DNA from: an uncultured Lewinella sp.
Lineage (GTDB): Bacteria; Bacteroidota; Bacteroidia; Chitinophagales; Saprospiraceae
Assembly: GCA_938021455.1 (NCBI GenBank)
Contig: CALIGP010000017.1
Span: 1-7,280 of the forward strand
Length of the DNA: 7,280 bases
Reading direction: 5' to 3'
In this document: piece by piece, positions 1-5,732 of the stretch
Numbering within the stretch: position 1 is the stretch's first letter
Layout of the letters: the number at the start of each line of letters is the position of its first letter
Translations under genes and position numbers: made by a program
Notes under the pieces: generated by a model
What the model was told of the DNA's origin: nothing
Databases searched by the model: none
The model's input: only the letters and a program-made list of their open reading frames with translations

Positions 1-333
1 GGTGGCGCTTACACCGTTGCCGCAGATGCTTACTACCCCAACGATTACGGCCTTTACAATATGGCTGGTAACGTTGCCGAATGGACGATCACTGCGTTTC
101 AGGAAAATGCGAATAGCTTCGTGCACGACTTTAACCCAGACGTTCGCTACAATGCTAAAGAGGATGATCCCGTAACGGCTAAGCGTAAGGTCATCCGCGG
201 CGGTAGCTGGAAAGATATCAGCTTTTACCTCCAATGTGGTACCCGTACTTTCGAATACCAAGACACTACTAAGTCTTACGTTGGTTTCCGGAACATCATG
301 TCTTACACAGGACGTTCGATCAACGACTTCTAG
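1..333 (+). CDS. gldK: GldK/PorK-like gliding and type IX secretion lipoprotein, C-terminal part
   Basis: The reading frame is open from base 1 to the TAG at 331-333, giving the last 110 residues of a longer protein whose start lies outside the window. The fragment is the end of a formylglycine-generating-enzyme (SUMF1/FGE-sulfatase) fold: NMAGNVAEW at residues 20-28, then KRKVIRGGSWKD and, near the end, GFR. The stretch FYLQCGTRTFEYQDT followed by SYVGFRN is what I recall of GldK/PorK rather than GldJ. In true FGE, two catalytic cysteines follow the GGS motif; here those positions are Asp and Leu, so the domain should be structural. This agrees with GldK as an outer-membrane-linked ring component of the type IX secretion/gliding machine. 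A strong terminator follows, so no gldL is co-transcribed directly downstream. An FGE-like paralogue outside the secretion system is the main alternative. Confidence 0.72.
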   Translation, partial: GGAYTVAADAYYPNDYGLYNMAGNVAEWTITAFQENANSFVHDFNPDVRYNAKEDDPVTAKRKVIRGGSWKDISFYLQCGTRTFEYQDTTKSYVGFRNIMSYTGRSINDF

Positions 334-363
334 GTAAACGCTTAGCGATTAACCAAGAAAGAC

Positions 364-403
364 AACAGCTGCTCTCCAGAGAATGGGGAGCAGCTGTTTT
401 TTT
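364..403 (+). terminator. Intrinsic terminator after the gldK-like gene
   Basis: Bases 364-377 pair with 385-398 in a 14-bp stem with one G-U pair, around a 7-base loop (378-384). The stem's own final Ts begin a run of seven T (397-403). This is a textbook Rho-independent terminator 30 bases after the gldK-like stop codon. It separates that gene from queG. Confidence 0.9.
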
Positions 404-435
404 ATTGCCGCTACCCTAGAATTAGGCTACCTTTC
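404..435 (+). promoter_or_regulatory. Candidate Bacteroidota-type promoter of queG
   Basis: ATTG at 404-407 and TACCTTTC at 428-435 are separated by exactly 20 bases. This matches the Bacteroidota TTTG / N19-21 / TAnnTTTG pattern with one mismatch in each box. It lies just after the terminator and would start transcription near 440-443, about 20 bases before the proposed TTG start of queG. That position would leave the upstream ATG at 383 untranscribed from this promoter. The -7 box has C in place of the final G, so the call is moderate. Confidence 0.42.
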
Positions 436-460
436 CTTCTCTATTAATCCTAGCTTCATT

Positions 461-1390
461 TTGTCTCCTTCTCAACTGTCAACACTCGTTAAGCAAACTG
501 CTCTGGATGTAGGGTTCTCCTTCGTGGGGGTGGCTAAGGCAGAGCATATGGATGAGGAGGCTCGCCATTTGGAGGAGTGGCTTCGGCAAGGTCGCCACGG
601 GAGCATGCATTGGATGGAGAACCATTTTGATAAGCGGGTAGACCCTACCAAGCTAGTGCCAGGGGCAAAATCAGTCGTATCCCTACTGTATAACTACTTT
701 CCGGAAGATGATCGACCTAGCCAGGAAGCGCCTAAAATAAGCCGCTATGCTTATGGAGAAGATTACCATAAGGTCGTGAGGGCCAAGCTCCGTGAGGTCG
801 TTCGGCGTATCGAGGAAAGCATTGGCCATCCCATCGACGGACGAGTTTTTGTGGATAGTGCCCCCGTTTTGGAGCGGGATTGGGCCAGGCGCGCCGGGGT
901 GGGGTGGACGGGAAAGAACACCCTGCTCATCAATCCGAAAGCAGGGAGCTATTTCTTTCTGGCGGAGATTATCTCTGACCTAGACTTGGCTCCTGACCAG
1001 GAAATAAAAGATTATTGTGGTACCTGTACTGCCTGCATTGATGCCTGCCCAACGGAAGCCATTAGCCCGGAAGGCTATTTACTGGATGGTTCCAAATGCA
1101 TCAGCTATCTAACCATTGAGTTGCGCGAGGCCATCCCGGAAGAGTTTGCCGGCCGGATGGAAGGCTGGGCCTTTGGCTGTGATATTTGCCAGGAGGTTTG
1201 CCCCTGGAACCGCTTCAGTAGCCCGCATAAGGAACCGGCCTTTAACGCCCATCCGGAGCTCCCCGAAATGTCATCCCGCGAGGTGACAGAAATGACCGAG
1301 GAGGTATTTCGCCGGGTCTTTCAAAAGTCAGCCGTTAAGCGGACAAAATTTACTGGCCTGCGCCGAAACCTAGATTTTCTGGATGTATAG
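461..1390 (+). CDS. queG: Epoxyqueuosine reductase QueG
   Basis: This enzyme makes the last step of queuosine synthesis, reducing epoxyqueuosine to queuosine at position 34 of tRNAs with GUN anticodons, using cobalamin and two [4Fe-4S] clusters. Numbering from the TTG at 461 gives 309 residues, close to the short QueG form. All eight cluster cysteines are present: C186, C189, C192, C196 (CGTCTACIDACP), C213, and C240, C243, C247 (CDICQEVCPWN). The likely catalytic Asp is D132 in VDSAPVLERDW. Start choice: the frame is open to an ATG at 383, but that codon sits in the loop of the upstream terminator and would add 26 residues with no family resemblance. The TTG at 461 begins at the SPSQLSTLVK helix expected at the QueG N-terminus; the next in-frame ATG is too far inside. 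There is no clear ribosome binding site, as is common in this phylum. It overlaps the next gene by 8 nt. Confidence 0.93.
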   Translation: MSPSQLSTLVKQTALDVGFSFVGVAKAEHMDEEARHLEEWLRQGRHGSMHWMENHFDKRVDPTKLVPGAKSVVSLLYNYFPEDDRPSQEAPKISRYAYGEDYHKVVRAKLREVVRRIEESIGHPIDGRVFVDSAPVLERDWARRAGVGWTGKNTLLINPKAGSYFFLAEIISDLDLAPDQEIKDYCGTCTACIDACPTEAISPEGYLLDGSKCISYLTIELREAIPEEFAGRMEGWAFGCDICQEVCPWNRFSSPHKEPAFNAHPELPEMSSREVTEMTEEVFRRVFQKSAVKRTKFTGLRRNLDFLDV

Positions 1391-1763
1391 ATCTTTGCTC
1401 TCCTTGCTTTTTGTCCCCTTGCTTGCACCTGCGTGCGCGCCCGCTGAAAATATTTCCGAAGCAATTTTGCCCACCCGTCACGTAGTAATGTTGACCGATA
1501 CACTGCAGACGGGACACCTGGTTACGGATTTTCGTGATAGCCTGCTAGCTGCCGGAGATCGTGTTCTCATTAGTGGCTACCCCGGTGAGACGGCGGAGGA
1601 ATTAATGGCCAGGCTGCCCTGGCTACTACAGCCGGGAGTGGACTTGTTTATTTATGATCAGGACCTGGCGGGGAAGCCCGGGGAAGATAGTTTACGGAAT
1701 TACCTGAACCGAATGGCGCACCCGGCCAAGGTGATATCCCTTCAGCAGCTCTTCGTCGACTAA
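1383..1763 (+). CDS. Small exported protein resembling a degenerate SGNH hydrolase
   Basis: The 126-residue protein starts 8 nt inside the end of queG, so it is probably translationally coupled to it. The N-terminus (MYRSLLSLLFVPLLAPAC) is a signal peptide; C18 follows LAPA, which is only a weak lipobox, so lipoprotein status is open. After it, VVMLTDTLQTG (35-44) has the place and shape of block I of TesA-type SGNH esterases (FLGDSLTAG), GYPGETAEELMARLPWLL (65-82) resembles their GETxxxGxxRxxWLL segment, and DLFIYDQD (87-94) falls where they have the GGND strand. The nucleophile Ser is Thr40 and the block III Asn is missing. The protein ends about 60-80 residues short of the family length, before any DxxH block. 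I read it as a possible non-catalytic SGNH remnant or binding protein. The gene call is good; the family call is tentative and rests on pattern memory only. Confidence 0.7.
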   Translation: MYRSLLSLLFVPLLAPACAPAENISEAILPTRHVVMLTDTLQTGHLVTDFRDSLLAAGDRVLISGYPGETAEELMARLPWLLQPGVDLFIYDQDLAGKPGEDSLRNYLNRMAHPAKVISLQQLFVD

Positions 1764-1778
1764 GGTAAAACCCCTTCG

Positions 1779-2645
1779 TTATTTTGATGGATTGGGGAAA
1801 AGCACATAACCCGTTCTGGCTAAGCGCCCGAAGTCATCATAGCTGATGCGCACGTATCCGGCATTGGCCCAGAGCCGACCGAAAACACCCCTCAATTCGA
1901 AGGTTTCTGTTTCACTATCGTAGCCAACGACGGTCAGATAATGGGCCTCTCCACCGGGCTGAGCAGTAGTGTAGTTACCGTTGCGAAGATTGATGAAGCT
2001 TGCATCGGTGAGTAATTCAACGATGACGGGATTACCCCGACTGAGTGCCTTTCGTGTTTCAAAAACACGATTTCGGGCCCGGGTTTCGGGTTGAAAAAGA
2101 TAACCGAAATTGGCAATGGAAAATTTAGGGACAGAGTAAACAGCATTAGGAATTACCGGGCTGCCGTAGGGCACAATAGCGGCTGAAACGGTCCCTTGTT
2201 TCACGAGTAGTTTAAGCCCGTCATTAATACTCGGAGCGTTTCCTTGGTAGGCAAGGCTCAGGGTTATGTAATCAGGGCTCAGGTTATCCTTAAAGTTGGT
2301 GTTCAGGTTTTGGTAGTATTCTACGGCACCGGCCAGCGCGTAAGCCCACTCCATTCCCGGGGTGGGGGACTGTCGGATCGGCATCATATAACTTTTGATG
2401 TTTTGGCGCAGTAATTCTTCCCGCGAAGGGCTACCTACACCCGGAATATAAAACATGAGTTGATCGATAGCAATTGCATCAGAAATTCCTAAAACGGCCG
2501 TTTCGCTACGTCCAGCTACTTCACCATAGGTGTTGGTGGGTCGCGTTTGGGCGCTCAGTCCGGAGGACTGGTTCATGCCGAGCAGAGCCGAGGTGCCGGT
2601 ACAGAGGAAGGTTAAAAAGAGCAAAGAAAAAAAGCCGCGAAGCAT
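1779..2645 (-). CDS. Exported papain-fold (C1A-like) protein lacking the catalytic cysteine
   Basis: The 288-residue protein has an N-terminal signal peptide (hydrophobic core about 5-20; cleavage possibly after the SA at 31-32, before Gln). The rest follows the layout of bacterial papain-like peptidases: QSPTPGMEWAYALAGAVEYY (92-111) at the active-site helix, SINDGLKLLVKQG (139-151), RKALSRGNPVIVEL (198-211), GGEAHYLTVVGYD (231-243), and WANAGYVRISYDDF (259-272) at the end. Where papain has the nucleophile Cys before Trp, this protein has E99 before W100. H235 aligns with the catalytic His, and the NSWG motif is RGVFG, so the Asn is also gone. The only cysteine in the whole protein is C15, inside the signal peptide, so a cysteine-protease mechanism is excluded. 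It is convergent with the queG unit, 15 bases apart. No Bacteroidota promoter motif is seen upstream. Its role may be binding or scaffolding in the periplasm or outside the cell (inference). Confidence 0.85.
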   Translation of the reverse strand: MLRGFFSLLFLTFLCTGTSALLGMNQSSGLSAQTRPTNTYGEVAGRSETAVLGISDAIAIDQLMFYIPGVGSPSREELLRQNIKSYMMPIRQSPTPGMEWAYALAGAVEYYQNLNTNFKDNLSPDYITLSLAYQGNAPSINDGLKLLVKQGTVSAAIVPYGSPVIPNAVYSVPKFSIANFGYLFQPETRARNRVFETRKALSRGNPVIVELLTDASFINLRNGNYTTAQPGGEAHYLTVVGYDSETETFELRGVFGRLWANAGYVRISYDDFGRLARTGYVLFPNPSK

Positions 2646-2832
2646 AGGATAGTTTTGGAGGATGAACTGGGTTCCTTAATAACGCTGAATACGTCTGCTT
2701 TCGTTCCTCCAGTGCGGAATGACTTACGGAACGGTCGGAGGATTGGTCTTGCGGAACCATTGGGTCGGTTAAAACGCCGAATGTGCCCGAAAGCCTTATG
2801 TTTGCTAACCAACCACGCTGAACTTCTTATCT
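2646..2832. other. Divergent intergenic region between the papain-like gene and gluQ
   Basis: These 187 bases separate two divergently read genes. Short overlapping frames on both strands have no family resemblance and are not called. The only clear signal is the TAnnTTTG-type octamer near the right end (2797-2804), facing gluQ. I see no matching CAAAnnTA on this strand for the minus-strand gene, no terminator and no repeat. Confidence 0.5.
2797..2804 (+). promoter_or_regulatory. Candidate -7 promoter element of gluQ (TATGTTTG)
   Basis: TATGTTTG matches the Bacteroidota -7 consensus TAnnTTTG fully and lies 28 bases before the gluQ ATG, leaving a short leader of roughly 20 bases. No TTG or TTTG is found at the usual 19-21 base spacing upstream, so the -33 half of the promoter is weak or absent. 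Confidence 0.4.
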
Positions 2833-3654
2833 ATGCAAGACGCTCCGGTTATCGCCCGCTTGGCGCCTACTCCTTCGGGCTTTCTGCACCGGGGGAATGC
2901 CGCTAACTTTGCGCTCAATGCCCAGCTTGCCGGCTCCGCCGGCCGTCTCTACCTCCGTATTGATGACCTCGACCGGGCTCGCTTCCGGGAGGAGTATCTC
3001 GTGGATGTTTTTCGCATTATTGAATGGCTAGGTATCACGATAACTGACGGCCCAACCTCCCCGGCAGACTTCCACGCCCGCTGGAGTCAGCAACACCGCC
3101 TAAACCATTATGAAGAGGCTCTGAATCGCTTGCGGGGCCATCCCTTACTCTTCGCCTGCCCTTGCTCCCGTAAGGAACTGGCTGCGGGTAAGCACGCTCA
3201 TGGTTGCCTAGTCGGAAATATCTCTCCGGAGACCGAAGGAGTCGCCTGGCGGATTAACACCCGGGAACTGGCTCCGGTACATGTTCCCGATATCGTTAAC
3301 CCGGAAACCTTTGGGGTAAATCTGCATAAGCAGATGCCTGATTTTGCCGTTCGTAAAAAAGATGGCTTGCCCAGCTACCAAACTGCCTGTGTGGTGGATG
3401 ACGTTCTGTTTGGCATCAACCGGGTGGGTAGGGGAGAGGACTTATTGCCAAGTACCGCGGCCCAGGCCGTATTGTCAGACTTACTTGGTTATGGCGATTT
3501 ATTTGGGCGGATTCGTTTTCTACATCATCCTCTGGTTGCCACGGTAGGAGGGGAGAAGTTGAGCAAATCCGCAGGTGTAACGGGTGTCTCGGAATTAATG
3601 GACACGCTGTCACCGAAAGAAGTGTTTGCTATGGCTGAACGCTGGTTAGTATAG
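2833..3654 (+). CDS. gluQ: Glutamyl-Q tRNA(Asp) synthetase (GluRS-like, no anticodon domain)
   Basis: The protein has 273 residues and is a class I glutamyl-tRNA synthetase catalytic core without the C-terminal anticodon-binding domain, which is the mark of GluQ. This enzyme activates glutamate and attaches it to the queuosine base at position 34 of tRNA(Asp). Visible motifs are RLAPTPSGFLHRGN (9-22) with the HIGH equivalent H19-R-G-N22, RIDDLD (42-47), VVDDVLFGINRVGRGEDLL (187-205), and GGEKLSKS (239-246), the KMSKS equivalent. A zinc site is suggested by C109, C111 and C125; in E. coli GluQ the fourth ligand is a Tyr, and here H121 has that spacing. The ATG at 2833 puts the ARLAPTPSG strand at the right distance from the N-terminus. 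QueG, which makes the substrate base, is coded about 1.4 kb upstream on the same strand. A truncated discriminating GluRS is less likely, given the intact KLSKS and normal GluQ length. Confidence 0.9.
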   Translation: MQDAPVIARLAPTPSGFLHRGNAANFALNAQLAGSAGRLYLRIDDLDRARFREEYLVDVFRIIEWLGITITDGPTSPADFHARWSQQHRLNHYEEALNRLRGHPLLFACPCSRKELAAGKHAHGCLVGNISPETEGVAWRINTRELAPVHVPDIVNPETFGVNLHKQMPDFAVRKKDGLPSYQTACVVDDVLFGINRVGRGEDLLPSTAAQAVLSDLLGYGDLFGRIRFLHHPLVATVGGEKLSKSAGVTGVSELMDTLSPKEVFAMAERWLV

Positions 3655-3673
3655 TTGCTATTAGGTGTCAGCT

Positions 3674-3711
3674 AAAAGAAAAGCGCCCGCTCATGAGAAT
3701 GAACGGGCGCT
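3674..3711 (-). terminator. Intrinsic terminator for the blaI-M56 operon
   Basis: Bases 3682-3689 pair with 3704-3711 in an 8-bp GC-rich stem. After a C/A mismatch, 3691-3694 pair with 3699-3702 to close a GAGA tetraloop. On the minus strand the stem is followed by a T-rich tract (TTTTCTTTT, complement of 3674-3682). No T run follows on the plus strand, so it mainly serves the minus-strand operon, though the hairpin also lies 27 bases after the gluQ stop and may help there. Confidence 0.85.
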
Positions 3712-3736
3712 GACTACTTGTTCTATCAGATAGCCC

Positions 3737-5308
3737 TTACTGCTTGCGCAATTTGTCAAAATATTCCTCCGTCATCAGGCTAAGGTGATATTTATGCTTG
3801 CCGTAGTTAACCGCGTTGCGTAGCAGCTTACTGACCTGATAGTAGCTGAAATCACTAGGAGAATATTGCTGAAGTTGGGCATTCTTAACCCGCTTTCCGT
3901 CAATCCATACGCCGTATTCGGTGGGGATTTGCCAACTTTTCCATTGGCTGGCAGAAGGAATTCTTGGTTCGATGGTAGACCAATCGATTGGAACAGGAGG
4001 ACGAGGCGGTACTGCCGTTGTTACCGTCGGTGGCGGGGGAGGAGAAGGAGGGACTTCCCCGCTTGCAGGAGGAGCTGGCGGTGGTGGTGGGGGAGGTGGG
4101 GCGTTTGCTGGTGGCGGCGGCGGTGGTGGTGGTACCTGAGGCCAGGGGTATTCTTTCTGAGTGAACAGATAGATGACTTTGATGTATTTATTGCCTTCGA
4201 TGCGATGTACACCATCGTAGTACTGGCTAAACTCTTTGGGCTTGCGGGAAGCTAACGTAGCATTGTCGATCTCCTTAAAGTCGATGGAGATCTTGAAGCC
4301 AGATGCTGCCCAGTCTTTTAGCTGTTCTGCGGTTGGAATTGCTTGCTTTACCGCCTCTCCGCTTAAGCCGGGAGGAGGGGAAACATCTATTGTTGGTGCA
4401 GATGGCGGCGGTGGTGGAGGAGGGGCTTGTGCAAATCCTCGTTCTCCAAAACCGATGAGAAGGATGGCCCACAGTAAGCCTGCTGCAGTAAGTTTAGCCA
4501 GTGATCGAGACCAGTGACTGGAAGAGGTATACATCATTTGAAAACGTTTTTTGGTTAGGGCAAACCCCGCCCCACTACTGAGGTAGGGAACGCCGTTAAT
4601 GGATTGTAAGGCGAGCAATAATCGTTGTTGATAAGTGACGGGGTCCCATCCGGCGTGGAGAACGGCCTGGTCCGCTAGTAATTCATGGTTCTCCCGGATG
4701 GCCATGTCGTACCAATACAAGACGGGGTTGAACCAGCAGGCGGTTCTTAGTAAGGCGATGAAGAGCCGGTCGAAGCTGTGTAGCTGGATCGCATGAGCTC
4801 TTTCGTGCGCCAATATTTCAGGGGCTGGAGGCTCCTGCCTACTGTAAAAGACCCATCGCCAGAAAGTATGCGTAACAATGGAGTAGGGGAGTGGGACGAG
4901 TTTAACCGGACCCGGGCCGATGCTAGTGGCTTTGGTGAGCCGCTCTTTTACGCCACTGATAAACTGAAACAGTTTAAAAAGCGAGTAAGTGAATCCGGTG
5001 AGGTAGATAATGCCCAGGAGTATAGTCCAGGCAGAAGGCCCAGAATAATCAAGAGAGACTGCAGTGGGGCTTTCGTTGGCTAGTATCGTTATTTCAGCGA
5101 GCAAGGAGGGGAGTGACGTACTGGCGACCTCCTCTGTTCCAGGGATACCCGTCGGGAGAAATGGAATCAAAAAAGATAAGAACAGGCTGATGAGGAGGTA
5201 GAACCTTTTTAGGTGTCCCCAAGGCTCCCGATCGAGCAAAAGCAGGTAGCCAACGTAGGCAATTGCCTGGATAGCGACTGTTTTTAAAAGGTAGATCAGG
5301 ACAGTCAT
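3737..5308 (-). CDS. M56 (BlaR1/MecR1-like) membrane zinc protease with polyproline linkers and duplicated C-terminal domain
   Basis: This 523-residue protein is the sensor-protease half of a BlaI/BlaR1-type system: on a signal, the M56 protease leads to loss of the paired repressor. Membrane segments lie at about 3-25, 34-53, 93-117 and 273-290, with a further hydrophobic stretch at 181-200. The zinc-protease motif is HERAH (168-172), followed by ENHELLAD (206-213), where the third zinc ligand is expected. After the last membrane segment the expected penicillin-binding sensor domain is missing. Instead there are proline runs (P296-302, P393-400, P404-411 and a looser tract to 427) separating two similar domains, 324-387 and 450-517. 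Both begin IPxAxQxKxW, share ID, NAxL and FSxYY, and end KYxxxLxTxEY. The start overlaps the blaI stop by 4 nt (ATGA), giving translational coupling. The ligand is unknown; a beta-lactam is unlikely without the transpeptidase-like domain. Confidence 0.9.
   Translation of the reverse strand: MTVLIYLLKTVAIQAIAYVGYLLLLDREPWGHLKRFYLLISLFLSFLIPFLPTGIPGTEEVASTSLPSLLAEITILANESPTAVSLDYSGPSAWTILLGIIYLTGFTYSLFKLFQFISGVKERLTKATSIGPGPVKLVPLPYSIVTHTFWRWVFYSRQEPPAPEILAHERAHAIQLHSFDRLFIALLRTACWFNPVLYWYDMAIRENHELLADQAVLHAGWDPVTYQQRLLLALQSINGVPYLSSGAGFALTKKRFQMMYTSSSHWSRSLAKLTAAGLLWAILLIGFGERGFAQAPPPPPPPSAPTIDVSPPPGLSGEAVKQAIPTAEQLKDWAASGFKISIDFKEIDNATLASRKPKEFSQYYDGVHRIEGNKYIKVIYLFTQKEYPWPQVPPPPPPPPANAPPPPPPPPAPPASGEVPPSPPPPPTVTTAVPPRPPVPIDWSTIEPRIPSASQWKSWQIPTEYGVWIDGKRVKNAQLQQYSPSDFSYYQVSKLLRNAVNYGKHKYHLSLMTEEYFDKLRKQ
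3758..3961 (-). repeat. Second copy of duplicated periplasmic domain in the M56 protein
   Basis: This stretch codes for residues 450-517, beginning IPSASQWKSW, with GVWIDGKRVKNAQL and DFSYY in the middle and KYHLSLMTEEY at the end. It lines up over its whole length with residues 324-387 coded at 4148-4339. The two copies differ enough that the duplication is old. Confidence 0.65.
4028..4132 (-). repeat. Long polyproline-coding tract (GGN triplet repeat on the plus strand)
   Basis: On the minus strand this codes for residues 393-427 of the M56 protein, including two runs of eight prolines and one of five, broken by Ala, Gly, Ser, Glu and Val. On the plus strand it reads as near-continuous GGN triplets with G runs of up to five. 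It links the two copies of the duplicated domain. A shorter tract of seven prolines is coded at 4403-4423. Confidence 0.9.
4148..4339 (-). repeat. First copy of duplicated periplasmic domain in the M56 protein
   Basis: This codes for residues 324-387, beginning IPTAEQLKDW, with SIDFKEIDNATL and EFSQYY in the middle and KYIKVIYLFTQKEY at the end. It is flanked on both sides by proline-rich linkers, so it should be a separately folded unit. Confidence 0.65.
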
Positions 5309-5673
5309 TTCTTGCTCTTTATTTGATCATTAATCATTTGCTGAAGCTCTTCAAGTTGCCCTCTGCTCAGGTCAGCGTCGGCCGTGAACAAGGAGGCAAA
5401 GGCAGTGGGAGAATCGGAGAAAAAGTCGGTGATAAGACCGCGCACTTGTGGACCGAAATAGGCTTCTTTACTGACTTTGGCAAAGTATTGTCGACTATTG
5501 CCCATCATTTGATAACCAATTATGTCCTTGTTAATCATTCTTTTTAGCAAGGTTGCAACGGTTGTTTTAGCAGGCTTTGGTTCCGGGAGCGCTTCCAGCA
5601 GGTCTTTCATAAAGCAGGGTTCAAGCTCCCAGAGGTGCTTCATGAGCTGCTCTTCTGTTTTGGATAATGACAT
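5305..5673 (-). CDS. blaI: BlaI/MecI-family transcriptional repressor
   Basis: The 122-residue protein is a normal-length BlaI/MecI/CopY winged-helix repressor. LSKTEEQLMKHLWEL (3-17) is the first helix region (family pattern LTxxExxIMxxLW), and PAKTTVATLLKRMINKDIIGY (34-54) covers the recognition helix and the start of the wing. The C-terminal part (about 75-120) matches the dimerisation helices. The staphylococcal cleavage site before Phe in the sequence NFxxxxDLS aligns here with the L95-F96 bond in LFTADADLS, so cleavage on signal is plausible. Its stop overlaps the M56 protease start by 4 nt, so the two are one operon and one circuit. A TACAnnTGTA operator sits on the operon promoter just upstream, which points to autorepression. 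Target genes beyond this operon are not visible in the window. Confidence 0.93.
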   Translation of the reverse strand: MSLSKTEEQLMKHLWELEPCFMKDLLEALPEPKPAKTTVATLLKRMINKDIIGYQMMGNSRQYFAKVSKEAYFGPQVRGLITDFFSDSPTAFASLFTADADLSRGQLEELQQMINDQIKSKK

Positions 5674-5674
5674 A

Positions 5675-5712
5675 GGTCTATGTTTGTAGTATTGGTTCTA
5701 CAAATGTAGACC
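5675..5712 (-). promoter_or_regulatory. BlaI-type operator region upstream of blaI
   Basis: A perfect 14-bp palindrome, TCTACA-AA-TGTAGA, lies at 5697-5710 and contains the TACAnnTGTA core known for BlaI/MecI. A second, weaker site at 5677-5690 keeps one TGTA half. Together the 15-base arms 5675-5689 and 5698-5712 form an inverted repeat matching at 13 of 15 positions, with 8 bases between. The region lies 2-39 bases before the blaI start and covers the -7 box, so bound repressor would block transcription. Confidence 0.8.
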
Positions 5713-5732
5713 TTAGGTTTTACTTTTGCAAA
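5701..5732 (-). promoter_or_regulatory. Promoter of the blaI-M56 operon
   Basis: On the minus strand, TTTG (complement of 5729-5732) is followed after exactly 20 bases by TACATTTG (complement of 5701-5708). This is a full match to the Bacteroidota TTTG / N19-21 / TAnnTTTG promoter. Transcription should start near 5694, about 20 bases before the blaI ATG. The -7 box lies inside the perfect palindromic operator. Confidence 0.75.

Noticed and set aside
1425..1442. CRISPR-like repeat based on the near-identical segment also seen at 5880-5899
   Set aside because: Only two copies, 4.4 kb apart, with no regular spacers and no cas genes.
1771..1797. Possible bidirectional terminator between the convergent genes (CCCC at 1771-1774 with GGGG at 1794-1797)
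   Set aside because: Only four pairs around a 19-base loop, and it lies partly in the coding end of the papain-like gene; too weak to call.
2521..2906. Overlapping short frames on both strands across the divergent region
   Set aside because: None has a recognisable motif or a supporting promoter and start. They cross the signal-peptide code of the papain-like gene or the start of gluQ in other frames.
3866..4517. Several plus-strand frames rich in Gly, Trp and Arg opposite the M56 gene
   Set aside because: They are antisense shadows of the proline-coding repeats; the glycine-rich protein appearance comes from the GGN triplets alone.
5679..5686. Plus-strand TATGTTTG as a promoter for the rluA-like gene
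   Set aside because: The nearest TTTG upstream is at a 16-base spacing and the gene starts about 250 bases away. The octamer is better explained as part of the weaker BlaI operator half.
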